Shown: positions 6,640 through 14,270 of the stretch, piece after piece
How the letters are laid out: each line of letters opens with the position of its first letter
Position numbering within the stretch: position 1 is the stretch's first letter
Assembly (NCBI GenBank): GCA_903907305.1
Contig: CAIVNT010000375.1
Span: forward strand, 1 to 14,818
Source: an uncultured Ignavibacteriota bacterium
GTDB lineage: Bacteria > Bacteroidota > Ignavibacteria > UBA10030 > UBA8401
Direction: 5' to 3'
Length of the DNA: 14,818 nucleotides
Position numbers and translations under genes: made by a program
The notes under the pieces: generated by a model
What the model was told of the DNA's origin: nothing
Seen by the model: only the letters and a program-made list of their open reading frames with translations
Databases searched by the model: none

Positions 6640-6948
6640 ATGACAATTACACTCACACATTTTCTCATCGTCAGCGCGATCCTTTTCTCGTTCGGGATCT
6701 ATGCCGTCATTTCCCGCCGGAATGCGATCATGGTGCTGATGGGGATCGAACTCATCTTGAATTCAGCCAACATCAATTTTCTGGCGTTCTCACGGTTCGG
6801 CGGAATGAACATCGAAGGTCAAATGGCCGCAGTGTTCGTGATCATCCTTGCCGCAGCGGAAGCAGCGGTTGCACTCGCCATTGTGCTGAACATCTACAAA
6901 CGTTTCCACACTGTCAATGTTGACGAAATTTCATTCTTAAAAGACTAA
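6640..6948 (+). CDS. nuoK: NADH-quinone oxidoreductase subunit K
   Basis: A small three-helix membrane subunit, homologous to MrpC of Na+/H+ antiporters, that links NuoJ to NuoN. Two buried glutamates of the central proton path are present: Glu37 in MGIELILNSANINF and Glu74 in AAAEAAVALAI. They correspond to Glu36 and Glu72 of Escherichia coli. At 102 residues its length is standard. Its stop codon shares a base with the nuoL start (TAATG, 6946-6950), so the two are probably translationally coupled. AACTCT precedes the ATG, as before nuoB; there is no proper Shine-Dalgarno sequence. Confidence 0.96.
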   Translation: MTITLTHFLIVSAILFSFGIYAVISRRNAIMVLMGIELILNSANINFLAFSRFGGMNIEGQMAAVFVIILAAAEAAVALAIVLNIYKRFHTVNVDEISFLKD

Positions 6949-9002
6949 TGATACCCGAACTCAAAATAGCGCTCGCAATCCTTCTTCTGCCGCTGGCCAG
7001 CTTTGTTCTGCTGATCTTCTTCGGTAAACGCTTCATGGATAAAGCCGGTCACATCGGTGCGGCATTTCTCGGACTCGATCTGATCCTTGCTCTCTTTACG
7101 TTCGGTTCCAGAATGGGAACCGAAGGGAAGTGGGATTTCACATTCACGTGGATCGATTTCCACACCATGGTCAACAACGTCCCGCTGAAAATCGACATCG
7201 GTATGATGGTGGACAATCTGACTGCGGTGATGCTGGTCGTCGTGACGCTCATCAGTTTCCTGGTACATCTCTTCTCGCTGGCATACATGAAAGGGGATAT
7301 CCGCTATTCCCGGTATTATGCGAATCTTGGTATCTTTACTTTCTCCATGCTCGGCATCGTTCTGACGAACAATTATCTGTTGATGTATGTATTCTGGGAA
7401 CTGGTTGGACTGAGCTCGTATCTGCTGATCGGTCACTGGTACGAAAAGAAATCCGCATCCGATGCATCCAAGAAAGCATTCATTGTCAATCGCGTCGGTG
7501 ATCTTGGATTCTTTATCGGGATCATGATCGTGTGGATGCAATTCTCCACATTGACGTTCGACGGCATCTTCGGCGCGATCGGAACGGGAGTGATTCCCTT
7601 TGATTCAAACACATGGCTGACGGCGGCAGGACTGTTGATCTTCTGCGGTGCTGTCGGTAAGTCCGCTCAGTTTCCATTGCATGTCTGGCTTCCGGATGCG
7701 ATGGAAGGTCCGACGCCCGTCAGCGCGTTAATCCACGCAGCAACGATGGTAGCGGCCGGTGTGTATCTTGTTGCACGCACATTCCCGATGCTCACTGCCG
7801 ATGCACTGATGGTGATCGCGTATACGGGAGCCATCACGGCATTCATCGCCGCTTCGATCGCTATCGTTCAAAATGATATCAAGAAAATTCTCGCTTATTC
7901 CACGGTTAGTCAGCTTGGATATATGGTGATGGGACTCGGCGTCGGGGCGTACAGCGCCGGCGTGATGCATCTCGTTACACACGCCGCATTCAAAGCAGGA
8001 CTCTTTCTCGCATCAGGTTCCGTCATCCATGCGATGCACAACGCATTACATCATCAGCATGATCATCATACGGATGCACAGGATGTCCGCAATATGGGCG
8101 GTTTGAAATCGAAGATGCCATTCACATTCTGGACGATGCTGATCTTTACGCTGGCTATCTCAGGCGTACCGCTCACGTCCGGATTCCTCAGCAAAGATGA
8201 GATTCTCGCCGGTACACTGGCATTCTCGCACTTCACCGGACATTCGATCATTCCGATCATCGGATTTCTGGTTGCCGGTCTTACCGCATTCTATATGTTC
8301 CGTATGCTCATTCTGACATTCATGGGTGAGCATCAGGATAAACAACGGTATGACCATGTTCATGAATCACCGTTCGTGATGACCGTTCCGTTGATGGTGC
8401 TTGCCGCACTTTCATTCTTCTTTTTCTTCTCGCTCAATCCGATCTCGGCAAGCCATGGCTGGTTCTTCGAAAAAATGACGTATCCGACAGTTGTTGTTCC
8501 GGCAGCGGCAGCCGCTACGCCCACGGAAGAATTTGTTGAAGAGGTCCATCATCAGCACACGATGGCAATGGTGTTGTCCGTGGGGGTTTCCGGACTTGGC
8601 ATCCTGCTGGCATTCGTCACCTATTTCTGGAAGAAGATCTCTGCAGACGCGTTCGAAAAAACATTGAAGCCGCTTCACACGTTCCTCTATAATAAATGGT
8701 ATTTCGACGAGCTGTATGATGCAACGGCTGTTGCCGCGATGATGGGAATCGCCAAGGTCCTTTCGTGGTTCGACGGTGCAATCGTCGATGGTATTGTCAA
8801 TGGAGCGGGGTGGCTTGCAAAGCTCGTGTCGAATATCAGCTCGAAGTTCGATTCCTATGTGGTGGACGGAGCAGTGAATTTTATCGCGTATTTTGCAGGA
8901 CTGCTCGGATTGTCATTGCGGAAAGTTCAGACAGGAAAAGTTCAGACCTACATGATCCTGGCGATCATTGGATTGATGGTGTTGATGGCGATGTATATGT
9001 AA
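6948..9002 (+). CDS. nuoL: NADH-quinone oxidoreductase subunit L, proton pump
   Basis: The outermost antiporter-like pump of complex I, with the long lateral helix that runs along the membrane arm. Key charged residues are in place: Glu151 in VFWELVGLSSYLL, Lys238 in GKSAQFPLHVWLPDAMEGPTP, and His345 and Lys349 in THAAFKAGLF. SGFLSKDEIL (411-420) is also typical. A His-rich loop (HHQHDHH, 368-374) precedes TDAQDVRNMGGL and is common in NuoL. At 684 residues it is longer than the 613 of Escherichia coli. Part of the excess is an Ala/Thr/Glu-rich linker (PAAAAATPTEEFVEEVHHQH, encoded about 8500-8560) before the lateral-helix region. The start overlaps the nuoK stop. The next gene follows after 119 bases. 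Confidence 0.97.
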   Translation: MIPELKIALAILLLPLASFVLLIFFGKRFMDKAGHIGAAFLGLDLILALFTFGSRMGTEGKWDFTFTWIDFHTMVNNVPLKIDIGMMVDNLTAVMLVVVTLISFLVHLFSLAYMKGDIRYSRYYANLGIFTFSMLGIVLTNNYLLMYVFWELVGLSSYLLIGHWYEKKSASDASKKAFIVNRVGDLGFFIGIMIVWMQFSTLTFDGIFGAIGTGVIPFDSNTWLTAAGLLIFCGAVGKSAQFPLHVWLPDAMEGPTPVSALIHAATMVAAGVYLVARTFPMLTADALMVIAYTGAITAFIAASIAIVQNDIKKILAYSTVSQLGYMVMGLGVGAYSAGVMHLVTHAAFKAGLFLASGSVIHAMHNALHHQHDHHTDAQDVRNMGGLKSKMPFTFWTMLIFTLAISGVPLTSGFLSKDEILAGTLAFSHFTGHSIIPIIGFLVAGLTAFYMFRMLILTFMGEHQDKQRYDHVHESPFVMTVPLMVLAALSFFFFFSLNPISASHGWFFEKMTYPTVVVPAAAAATPTEEFVEEVHHQHTMAMVLSVGVSGLGILLAFVTYFWKKISADAFEKTLKPLHTFLYNKWYFDELYDATAVAAMMGIAKVLSWFDGAIVDGIVNGAGWLAKLVSNISSKFDSYVVDGAVNFIAYFAGLLGLSLRKVQTGKVQTYMILAIIGLMVLMAMYM

Positions 9003-9081
9003 TTCATCACCAGTGGACAAAGAAATTTTTATCGGTTAAAAACAGTAACATTATTTTTGCTCATTATCACAAAGGTTAACT

Positions 9082-9105
9082 CCGCGGATTCGGTATTCTC
9101 TGCGG
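9082..9105 (+). repeat. small hairpin upstream of nuoM
   Basis: CCGCGGA (9082-9088) pairs with TCTGCGG (9099-9105), seven pairs with one G-U, around a ten-base loop. It lies in the 119-base nuoL-nuoM spacer, which otherwise shows only AT-rich sequence and the nuoM ribosome site (TAAGGA, 9111-9116). The wording CTCCGCGG...CTCTGCGGTG resembles other intergenic repeats I recall, but the match is short. Confidence 0.35.
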
Positions 9106-9121
9106 TGCAATAAGGAACAAT

Positions 9122-10723
9122 ATGGAACTCAAAATTCTCAACATCGGTATTCTCACGTGGCTTACTTTCCTTCCCGTCCTCGGGATGATCATCGTACTGC
9201 TGCTTCCCAAAGAACAAAAATCCGCGATCCGCTGGACATCGCTGGGGATCACGCTGCTGCAGGTGGTCTTCGCCTCGATCCTATTCACGAAATTTGACCG
9301 TACGCTCGCCGGTGTGAACAACGCCGATACGATGCAGTTCAAAGAGGTGTTTAACTGGATCAATGTGCACAGTACCGGCTGGTTCGGATCGATCAAGATC
9401 GATTACTTCCTCGGTATTGACGGTATAAGCATGCCGATGGTCTTTTTGACGGCGCTCATCTCCTGCGTGGCGGTCATTTCCAGCTGGAGCATCGAGAAAT
9501 CGCTCAAAGGATATTTTGCACTCCTGCTTCTTCTTGATACCGGAATGATGGGCGTCTTCGTCGCACTCGATTTCTTCCTTTTCTATATCTTCTGGGAAAT
9601 TATGCTTCTGCCGATGTATTTTCTGATTGGTGTGTGGGGCGGACCGCGCCGCGAATATGCCGCGATCAAGTTTTTCCTCTATACACTGCTCGGTTCTGTG
9701 CTCCTTCTGCTTGCGATGCTGGCACTCTATTTCAGTGTGACGATCATCGATCCCGCATCGGGTGAGAAGATCCACACATTCAACATGCTGGCAATGATGA
9801 ATCCTGCCAACTATGACGCCGGTTCGATCCTTTCGGGGATTCATACTACGTGGCGGTATCTGGCATACGTTGCGATCTTCATCGGATTTGCAATCAAAGT
9901 CCCGATCTTCCCGTTCCATACCTGGCTGCCTGATGCACACGTTGAAGCACCGACTGCGATCTCCGTTATTCTGGCAGGCGTGCTGTTGAAAATGGGAACC
10001 TACGGTCTGCTTCGAATCGGATTTCCGATCTTTCCGGATGCGGCGATGCACTATCTCTATCCGCTGGCATTCCTGGGATTCATCAACATCATCTACGGTG
10101 CGTTCTGCGCACTGGCGCAAAAAGATTTCAAAAAACTGATCGCCTATTCATCTGTCAGTCATATGGGTATCGTCATTTTGGGCATTGCTGCGATGAATAC
10201 GCAGGGCATGCTCGGAGGTATGCTGCAGATGTTCAACCACGGAACGATCACCGCAATGCTCTTTCTTATTGTCGGCGTTATCTACGACCGCGCACACACT
10301 CGCGGCGTTGACGAGTTCGGCGGACTGATGAACAAAATGCCGAAATACTCGGGCATCATGATCGTTGCATTCTTCGCCGCTATTGGTCTTCCCGGTCTGA
10401 GCGGATTCATCTCGGAAGCGTTCTCATTCCTCGGTGCGTTCCAGACATTCCGCTGGCTGACGATCGCTTCCGCATTCGGTATCGTGCTGACCGCCGGCTA
10501 TATGCTCTGGACACTACAGCGTGTATTTCTCGGCACACTTCCGGAACGCTGGAACGATCTGACCGACATCAACACACGCGAAATGATCATGCTCATTCCG
10601 CTCGGCATCATCGTGCTGGTGCTTGGATTGTACCCGAACCTGATGCTCGATGTTATGAACACCTCCGCCAATACGCTGGTCGATTTCGTGAGAGCGAATG
10701 CCGGTGTTGCTGTCGGTAATTAA
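9122..10723 (+). CDS. nuoM: NADH-quinone oxidoreductase subunit M, proton pump
   Basis: The middle antiporter-like pump of the membrane arm. The essential Glu159 lies in FYIFWEIMLLPMYFLIGVWGG. Lys259 is in FAIKVPIFPFHTWLPDAHVE, followed by APTAISVILAGVLLKMGTYG with Lys290. The block KDFKKLIAYSSVSHMG and the region SGFISEAFSFLG also fit. The 533-residue length is usual, with about 14 helices. Unlike most genes of this operon it has a clear Shine-Dalgarno sequence, TAAGGA, five bases before the ATG. This suits its position after a long spacer where coupling with nuoL is unlikely. Confidence 0.97.
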   Translation: MELKILNIGILTWLTFLPVLGMIIVLLLPKEQKSAIRWTSLGITLLQVVFASILFTKFDRTLAGVNNADTMQFKEVFNWINVHSTGWFGSIKIDYFLGIDGISMPMVFLTALISCVAVISSWSIEKSLKGYFALLLLLDTGMMGVFVALDFFLFYIFWEIMLLPMYFLIGVWGGPRREYAAIKFFLYTLLGSVLLLLAMLALYFSVTIIDPASGEKIHTFNMLAMMNPANYDAGSILSGIHTTWRYLAYVAIFIGFAIKVPIFPFHTWLPDAHVEAPTAISVILAGVLLKMGTYGLLRIGFPIFPDAAMHYLYPLAFLGFINIIYGAFCALAQKDFKKLIAYSSVSHMGIVILGIAAMNTQGMLGGMLQMFNHGTITAMLFLIVGVIYDRAHTRGVDEFGGLMNKMPKYSGIMIVAFFAAIGLPGLSGFISEAFSFLGAFQTFRWLTIASAFGIVLTAGYMLWTLQRVFLGTLPERWNDLTDINTREMIMLIPLGIIVLVLGLYPNLMLDVMNTSANTLVDFVRANAGVAVGN

Positions 10724-10770
10724 CAGTGTTGTACTCTTAAAATTTATTTGCTGATCAAAAAGAAGAACTC

Positions 10771-12267
10771 ATGTTAGAAACTATCCTCAGTAATCTTAAC
10801 AACATCCTGCCGGAAGTGGTGGTGACCGTGACGCTCTGTCTCGTGCTTATCCTTCACTTGATCGACCGGAAGAATGCCCAGAATCTGATGCTGCTTGCTG
10901 TTGCGGGATTGTTCACGGCCCTTTATGTGCTTACGACACAGATCGGACTGAACAACTCGACATTCAGCGGAATGCTCAGTGTCGATCCGTTCGCTACCTA
11001 TTTCAAGATCGTCATCATCCTTTCCACGATCGTCGTCGCGGTCATGTCCCGATTCTCGGATGAGATCAACGACGAGAAGAAAACATCCGGAGAATATTAT
11101 TTCCTTATCCTCTCGATGGCGCTGGGGATGATGTTCATGGTCGGTGCATCGAATCTTTTGATGATGTATCTCACGCTGGAGATGAGCTCGCTCACGTCCT
11201 ACGTTGCTTCGGGCTTCACACGCAAGGCGAAGGATTCCACCGAAGCATCACTGAAGTATCTGCTCTACGGCGCATTCTCCTCCGGCATTATGCTCTACGG
11301 AATCTCGCTCATCTATGGATTAACGGGAACACTGGATATTGTTGGAGTCAATCATGTATTGATGCAGGGAAGTTCCAGTCAATTGGCGCTCATCGTTGCT
11401 TCCATCATGATCCTGGTTGGATTCGGCTATAAGATCTCCGCAGTGCCGTTCCACTTCTGGACACCAGATGTGTATGAAGGAGCTCCGACAACAATCACGG
11501 CATTCCTCTCCGTTGCTTCAAAGGCGGCAGGATTCGCAATGATGATGCGGGCTTTCAAAGTGATGTTCATTGATTCATCCGTCACCAGTTTGCCGCCGGG
11601 CGCATGGACGTTGATCAGCGGAGTTCATATTCAAAACGCACTGATGATCCTTGCCGTACTGACAATGACACTTGGGAATCTCGTGGCATTGTGGCAGGAC
11701 AATGTGAAACGTCTTCTGGCATATTCCAGTATCGCTCAGGCGGGATATATGCTGTTGGGATTGGTCGTATTGAGCTCGGACGGATTTGCCGCGGTGATGA
11801 TCTATTTTGTGGTCTATCTCTTCATGAATCTTGGTGCATTCTATGTGGTGATGCTGATCGCCAATAAAACGAAGAGTGAGAATATTGATGATTATAAAGG
11901 ATTGGGTAAACGGACACCGCTGCTTTCCGTAGCGCTGGCAGTCTTCTTGGTCTCGTTGACCGGTCTGCCGCCGACGGCGGGGTTCATCGGAAAGTGGATG
12001 ATCTTCCTGTCATTGATCAATGCAAAGATGATTGGTATCGCCGTGATCGGCGTGTTGAACAGCGTCGTCTCGTTATATTATTATGTCCGTATTATCCGGA
12101 ACATGTTTTTGCGTGACGGCCAACCGAACGAAGAACCGATCAAATTTCCGCTGGCTCAGAATATCCTGCTGATGTCGCTTTTGATCCCCACGCTGTATTT
12201 TGGACTGTTTTTCAATGAATTGATCCAGTTCGCGCAGTTCTCCGTGCAGATGTTCGGCTTAAAATAA
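10771..12267 (+). CDS. nuoN: NADH-quinone oxidoreductase subunit N, proton pump
   Basis: The inner antiporter-like pump, next to NuoK, and the last gene of the operon. Conserved charges are Glu137 in MYLTLEMSSLTSYV and Lys221 in FGYKISAVPFHFWTPDVYEG. The second-half motifs DNVKRLLAYSSIAQAGYMLLG and GLPPTAGFIGKW are typical of NuoN. The length, 498 residues, is standard. AAAAAGAAGAACTC stands directly before the ATG, the same AGAAGAACTC wording as before nuoB. The spacer to nuoM (47 bases) is AT-rich without a hairpin. A strong hairpin closes the operon 16 bases after the stop. Confidence 0.97.
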   Translation: MLETILSNLNNILPEVVVTVTLCLVLILHLIDRKNAQNLMLLAVAGLFTALYVLTTQIGLNNSTFSGMLSVDPFATYFKIVIILSTIVVAVMSRFSDEINDEKKTSGEYYFLILSMALGMMFMVGASNLLMMYLTLEMSSLTSYVASGFTRKAKDSTEASLKYLLYGAFSSGIMLYGISLIYGLTGTLDIVGVNHVLMQGSSSQLALIVASIMILVGFGYKISAVPFHFWTPDVYEGAPTTITAFLSVASKAAGFAMMMRAFKVMFIDSSVTSLPPGAWTLISGVHIQNALMILAVLTMTLGNLVALWQDNVKRLLAYSSIAQAGYMLLGLVVLSSDGFAAVMIYFVVYLFMNLGAFYVVMLIANKTKSENIDDYKGLGKRTPLLSVALAVFLVSLTGLPPTAGFIGKWMIFLSLINAKMIGIAVIGVLNSVVSLYYYVRIIRNMFLRDGQPNEEPIKFPLAQNILLMSLLIPTLYFGLFFNELIQFAQFSVQMFGLK

Positions 12268-12282
12268 ATTCCGCCAATGTGT

Positions 12283-12326
12283 CTACAACAAGAAACGCCG
12301 TCCTTAGACGGCGTTTCTTGTTGTAG
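12283..12326. terminator. bidirectional terminator between nuoN and coaX
   Basis: Two perfect 20-base arms (12283-12302 and 12307-12326) surround the tetraloop CTTA. The inner half is GC-rich (CGCCGTC/GACGGCG). It is flanked by AAGAAA and TTTCTT inside the stem, the usual layout of a terminator that works for both converging genes. nuoN ends 15 bases to its left; the coaX stop is 55 bases to its right. The outer CAACAAG/CTTGTTG pairs make the stem longer than a terminator needs. Confidence 0.85.
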
Positions 12327-12344
12327 CAAACCGGAAATAAAAAT

Positions 12345-12368
12345 CATACCAAGCGAAGTCGAGGTATG
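12345..12368. repeat. second copy of the AGCGAAG-loop repeat
   Basis: CATACC (12345-12350) pairs with GGTATG (12363-12368) around AAGCGAAGTCGA. The loop matches the core of the element at 4320-4330 (GAGCGAAGCGA), while the stem bases differ but still pair. It fills part of the spacer after coaX; the remaining bases show nothing else. Confidence 0.5.
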
Positions 12369-12380
12369 CCATTCAAACAA

Positions 12381-13166
12381 TCACTTCTTCTTTTTATTCT
12401 TCTTCTCGATCCTCTCAACAATCAAGCGAACTCCTTCCAACACCAAGGCCGGTTCATGTTTATTGATCACTTTGGAGGCATTCTTCATCGTCTCAGAGAA
12501 ACCGCCGGTTGCAATAACGGTAGGATAATCATCAAGTTCCTTTGATATGCGTCGGATCATCGTTTCCATCGAATCGAGCGCGCCGAACATGATGCCTGCC
12601 TGCATACTGTTGACTGTGTTCGTCCCGATCACTTTCTCCGGAAACTTCAGATCGACCTTCGGCAGTTTTGCAGCGCGGCGGTGCAGTTCTCCGGCGGTCG
12701 TTTCGATCCCGGCGGTAATGACACCCCCGAGATATTCACCGTTTTTTGAGACGACATCGAACGTTGTCGCCGTCCCGAAATCGACGATGACGATCGGTCC
12801 TTTATATTTTGCAAATCCGGCAACAGCATTGCAAAGTCTGTCTGCACCGACCGAGCGGGGATCATCGTACAATACTTTGATTCCGAGATCGATATCGGAT
12901 GAAACGACGATCGGTTCGATCTTGAAATATTTTCGTGACATCCGGACGCAAACCTCGGTGAGGTTCGGGACGACGGATGCGATGCCGATGGAGTGGATCT
13001 TTTTCAGCGAGATATTTGCACCGTCGCAGAATTGTTTCACCAAGGCACCGAACTCATCTTCTGTGCGTGTTACAAAACTTGTCACACGCCAGTCGCCGAG
13101 CAGTTTTGTGCCGTTGTAGATGCCGATCACAGAGTGTGTGTTACCGATATCGATCGCTAAGATCAT
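12381..13166 (-). CDS. coaX: type III pantothenate kinase
   Basis: Phosphorylates pantothenate, the first step of coenzyme A synthesis, in the cytosol. The type III enzyme belongs to the ASKHA fold and needs a monovalent cation. All signatures are present: the phosphate loop AIDIGNTHSV (4-13) with Asp6, SVVPNLT (64-70), the pantothenate-binding DPRSVGADRLCNAV (102-115) with the catalytic Asp109, DFGTATTFDVV (129-139), GGVITAGI (147-154), and ATGGFSE near the C-terminus. At 261 residues it is standard, ending in a Lys-rich tail (KKNKKKK). AAGGA stands seven bases before the ATG. birA lies 33 bases upstream on the same strand, a frequent pairing, so the two are probably co-transcribed. The gene converges with nuoN. 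Confidence 0.96.
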   Translation of the reverse strand: MILAIDIGNTHSVIGIYNGTKLLGDWRVTSFVTRTEDEFGALVKQFCDGANISLKKIHSIGIASVVPNLTEVCVRMSRKYFKIEPIVVSSDIDLGIKVLYDDPRSVGADRLCNAVAGFAKYKGPIVIVDFGTATTFDVVSKNGEYLGGVITAGIETTAGELHRRAAKLPKVDLKFPEKVIGTNTVNSMQAGIMFGALDSMETMIRRISKELDDYPTVIATGGFSETMKNASKVINKHEPALVLEGVRLIVERIEKKNKKKK

Positions 13167-13199
13167 CTGTTGTTCCTTTTAATGGATCATCAATAAAAA

Positions 13200-13991
13200 T
13201 TAATTGTAGGCCAGTCTTACATCGCCGGCAAAAATCTTCCGTTTACTTCCATCCTCGGTCTGAATGATCAGACCACCATCATCCGCAATATCGATGGCGG
13301 TGGCGGCATAACTACTTTGGCTCTCTAATACAGTGATCTTTTTCCCAAAAAGCAATGCTTTCAGTTTCCACTCCTGCAATAATTGCTGTGGAGAAAAGTG
13401 GGAGAGTTGTTCATACCGATTTTCCAACTCTTCAAGGATGATTGATACAAGAATCGTCCGGTCGATTGTCCTTCCGCATTCATTCCGCAGGGATGTTGCC
13501 TTGGTGAGGAGATCGCGTGGAAATTCCTGTTGATTCACGTTCACTCCAATGCCGAGAACGATCTTTTCAATTCCCGATTCGCCGGAAGAGGACTCCAACA
13601 GCATACCGCACACTTTTTTTTGATTGATGAGCACATCGTTCGGCCACTTGCATGTTGAAGAGAGTCCTGTAACTTTATCGATGGCATCGGCTACCGCCAA
13701 TGAACCAATCAGCGGAAGGAGTGCTATCTTTTCCACATTGAACTCGGGATACAGAATGACAGAAAAGAGGAGATTCATTCCTTTTGCCGCAACCCACTCG
13801 CGCTGCAATCTTCCCCGTCCGGAGGTTTGCTCTTCTGCGATCACGACGGTGCCGTGCGGGGCACTGTTCTTATCCAACGACTTTGAATAGGTATTCGTTG
13901 AATCGATTGTTTCGAAAATGATGACATTCCTGCCAAATGATTTACCCAATAGTGCAGCCAGGATCGCTTCTTTATTGATCATATTCTGCAT
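13200..13991 (-). CDS. birA: biotin-[acetyl-CoA-carboxylase] ligase
   Basis: Attaches biotin to the biotin carboxyl carrier protein through biotinyl-AMP. The catalytic domain is complete: ETIDSTNTYS (27-36), the adenylate-binding loop TSGRGRLQREW (56-66), the active-site KWPNDVLI (115-122) with KKVCGMLLE, and VLGIGVNVN (145-153). A small C-terminal SH3-like domain follows (about 215-263). There is no N-terminal helix-turn-helix, so this is the short, non-repressor type, and control of biotin genes is unlikely. I use the ATG at 13991 (263 residues). A TTG at 14021 would add ten non-family residues, and the ATG at 13982 is also possible; none has a good ribosome site. A TATAAT on this strand (plus positions 14060-14065) is a candidate -10. 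Confidence 0.94.
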   Translation of the reverse strand: MQNMINKEAILAALLGKSFGRNVIIFETIDSTNTYSKSLDKNSAPHGTVVIAEEQTSGRGRLQREWVAAKGMNLLFSVILYPEFNVEKIALLPLIGSLAVADAIDKVTGLSSTCKWPNDVLINQKKVCGMLLESSSGESGIEKIVLGIGVNVNQQEFPRDLLTKATSLRNECGRTIDRTILVSIILEELENRYEQLSHFSPQQLLQEWKLKALLFGKKITVLESQSSYAATAIDIADDGGLIIQTEDGSKRKIFAGDVRLAYN

Positions 13992-14071
13992 GATAATTTT
14001 TTGAAATGAGTGCACCAGCAATTCAACGTGTAAAAAGGTAGCAAATCATCCTGATTGATATTATACAAATC

Positions 14072-14095
14072 ATTTTGTCACAATACTGACAAAAT
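14072..14095. promoter_or_regulatory. palindrome 1 in the birA-dnaK divergent region
   Basis: ATTTTGTCA (14072-14080) and TGACAAAAT (14087-14095) are perfect inverted arms around the six bases CAATAC. A spacing of 15 bases between arm starts suits a dimeric regulator. It lies just upstream of the minus-strand TATAAT (14060-14065), so it could control birA-coaX as well as dnaK. It is not CIRCE (TTAGCACTC-N9-GAGTGCTAA). Confidence 0.5.
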
Positions 14096-14134
14096 AACTT
14101 CAGCGTACATCATTGTGTATGAATGACTGCCAAG

Positions 14135-14158
14135 TTGACAGATAAATTTATTTGTCAA
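14135..14158. promoter_or_regulatory. palindrome 2 upstream of dnaK
   Basis: The arms TTGACAGATAAA (14135-14146) and TTTATTTGTCAA (14147-14158) match as a 24-bp inverted repeat with one mismatched pair. It shares the TTTGTCA/TGACA half-site with palindrome 1. The two centres are 63 bp apart, about six helical turns. The right arm also contains TTGTCA (14152-14157), a weak -35 match, 19 bases before a possible -10 (TTTAAT, 14177-14182). Confidence 0.5.
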
Positions 14159-14203
14159 CAAAGTGTGTTCATTGAATTTAATGAAAAATCGGCACAACAC
14201 GAA

Positions 14204-14219
14204 TGGCACGATGCTTGTA
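14204..14219 (+). promoter_or_regulatory. sigma-54-like -24/-12 promoter of dnaK
   Basis: TGGCACGATGCTTGTA agrees with the sigma-54 consensus TGGCACG-N4-TTGC(A/T) at all specified positions except the C of the GC element, which is T here. The spacing between GG and the -13 G is correct. Transcription would start near 14230, about 40 bases before the dnaK ATG. One match of this length can arise by chance, and an ordinary promoter is also possible. Confidence 0.4.
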
Positions 14220-14270
14220 AATAGATAAGCAAAAAACAATCGAACAACAATACAAATAGAGGAAAACAGT

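Noticed and set aside
6945..7541. A 198-codon minus-strand frame opposite nuoL
   Set aside because: Same reason: full overlap with a canonical gene and a low-complexity charged product.
9281..10120. A 279-codon open frame on the minus strand opposite nuoM
   Set aside because: It lies wholly inside a certain nuoM, its product is rich in Arg, His, Asp, Glu and Cys with no fold, and similar antisense frames occur opposite nuoL and nuoB. These come from the codon bias of membrane genes.
12277..12528. Short frames on both strands that share the peptide LQQETPS-x-DGVSCC
   Set aside because: Both simply read through the perfect palindrome of the nuoN-coaX terminator, so the matching peptides are a by-product of the inverted repeat.
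13992..14021. Extension of BirA to a TTG start at 14021
   Set aside because: It adds ten residues outside the family's conserved region, uses a rare start codon and has no ribosome site; the ATG at 13991 is simpler.
13992..14270. CIRCE (HrcA) or HAIR (HspR) sites before dnaK
   Set aside because: I looked for TTAGCACTC/GAGTGCTAA and CTTGAGT/ACTCAAG arms and found neither.
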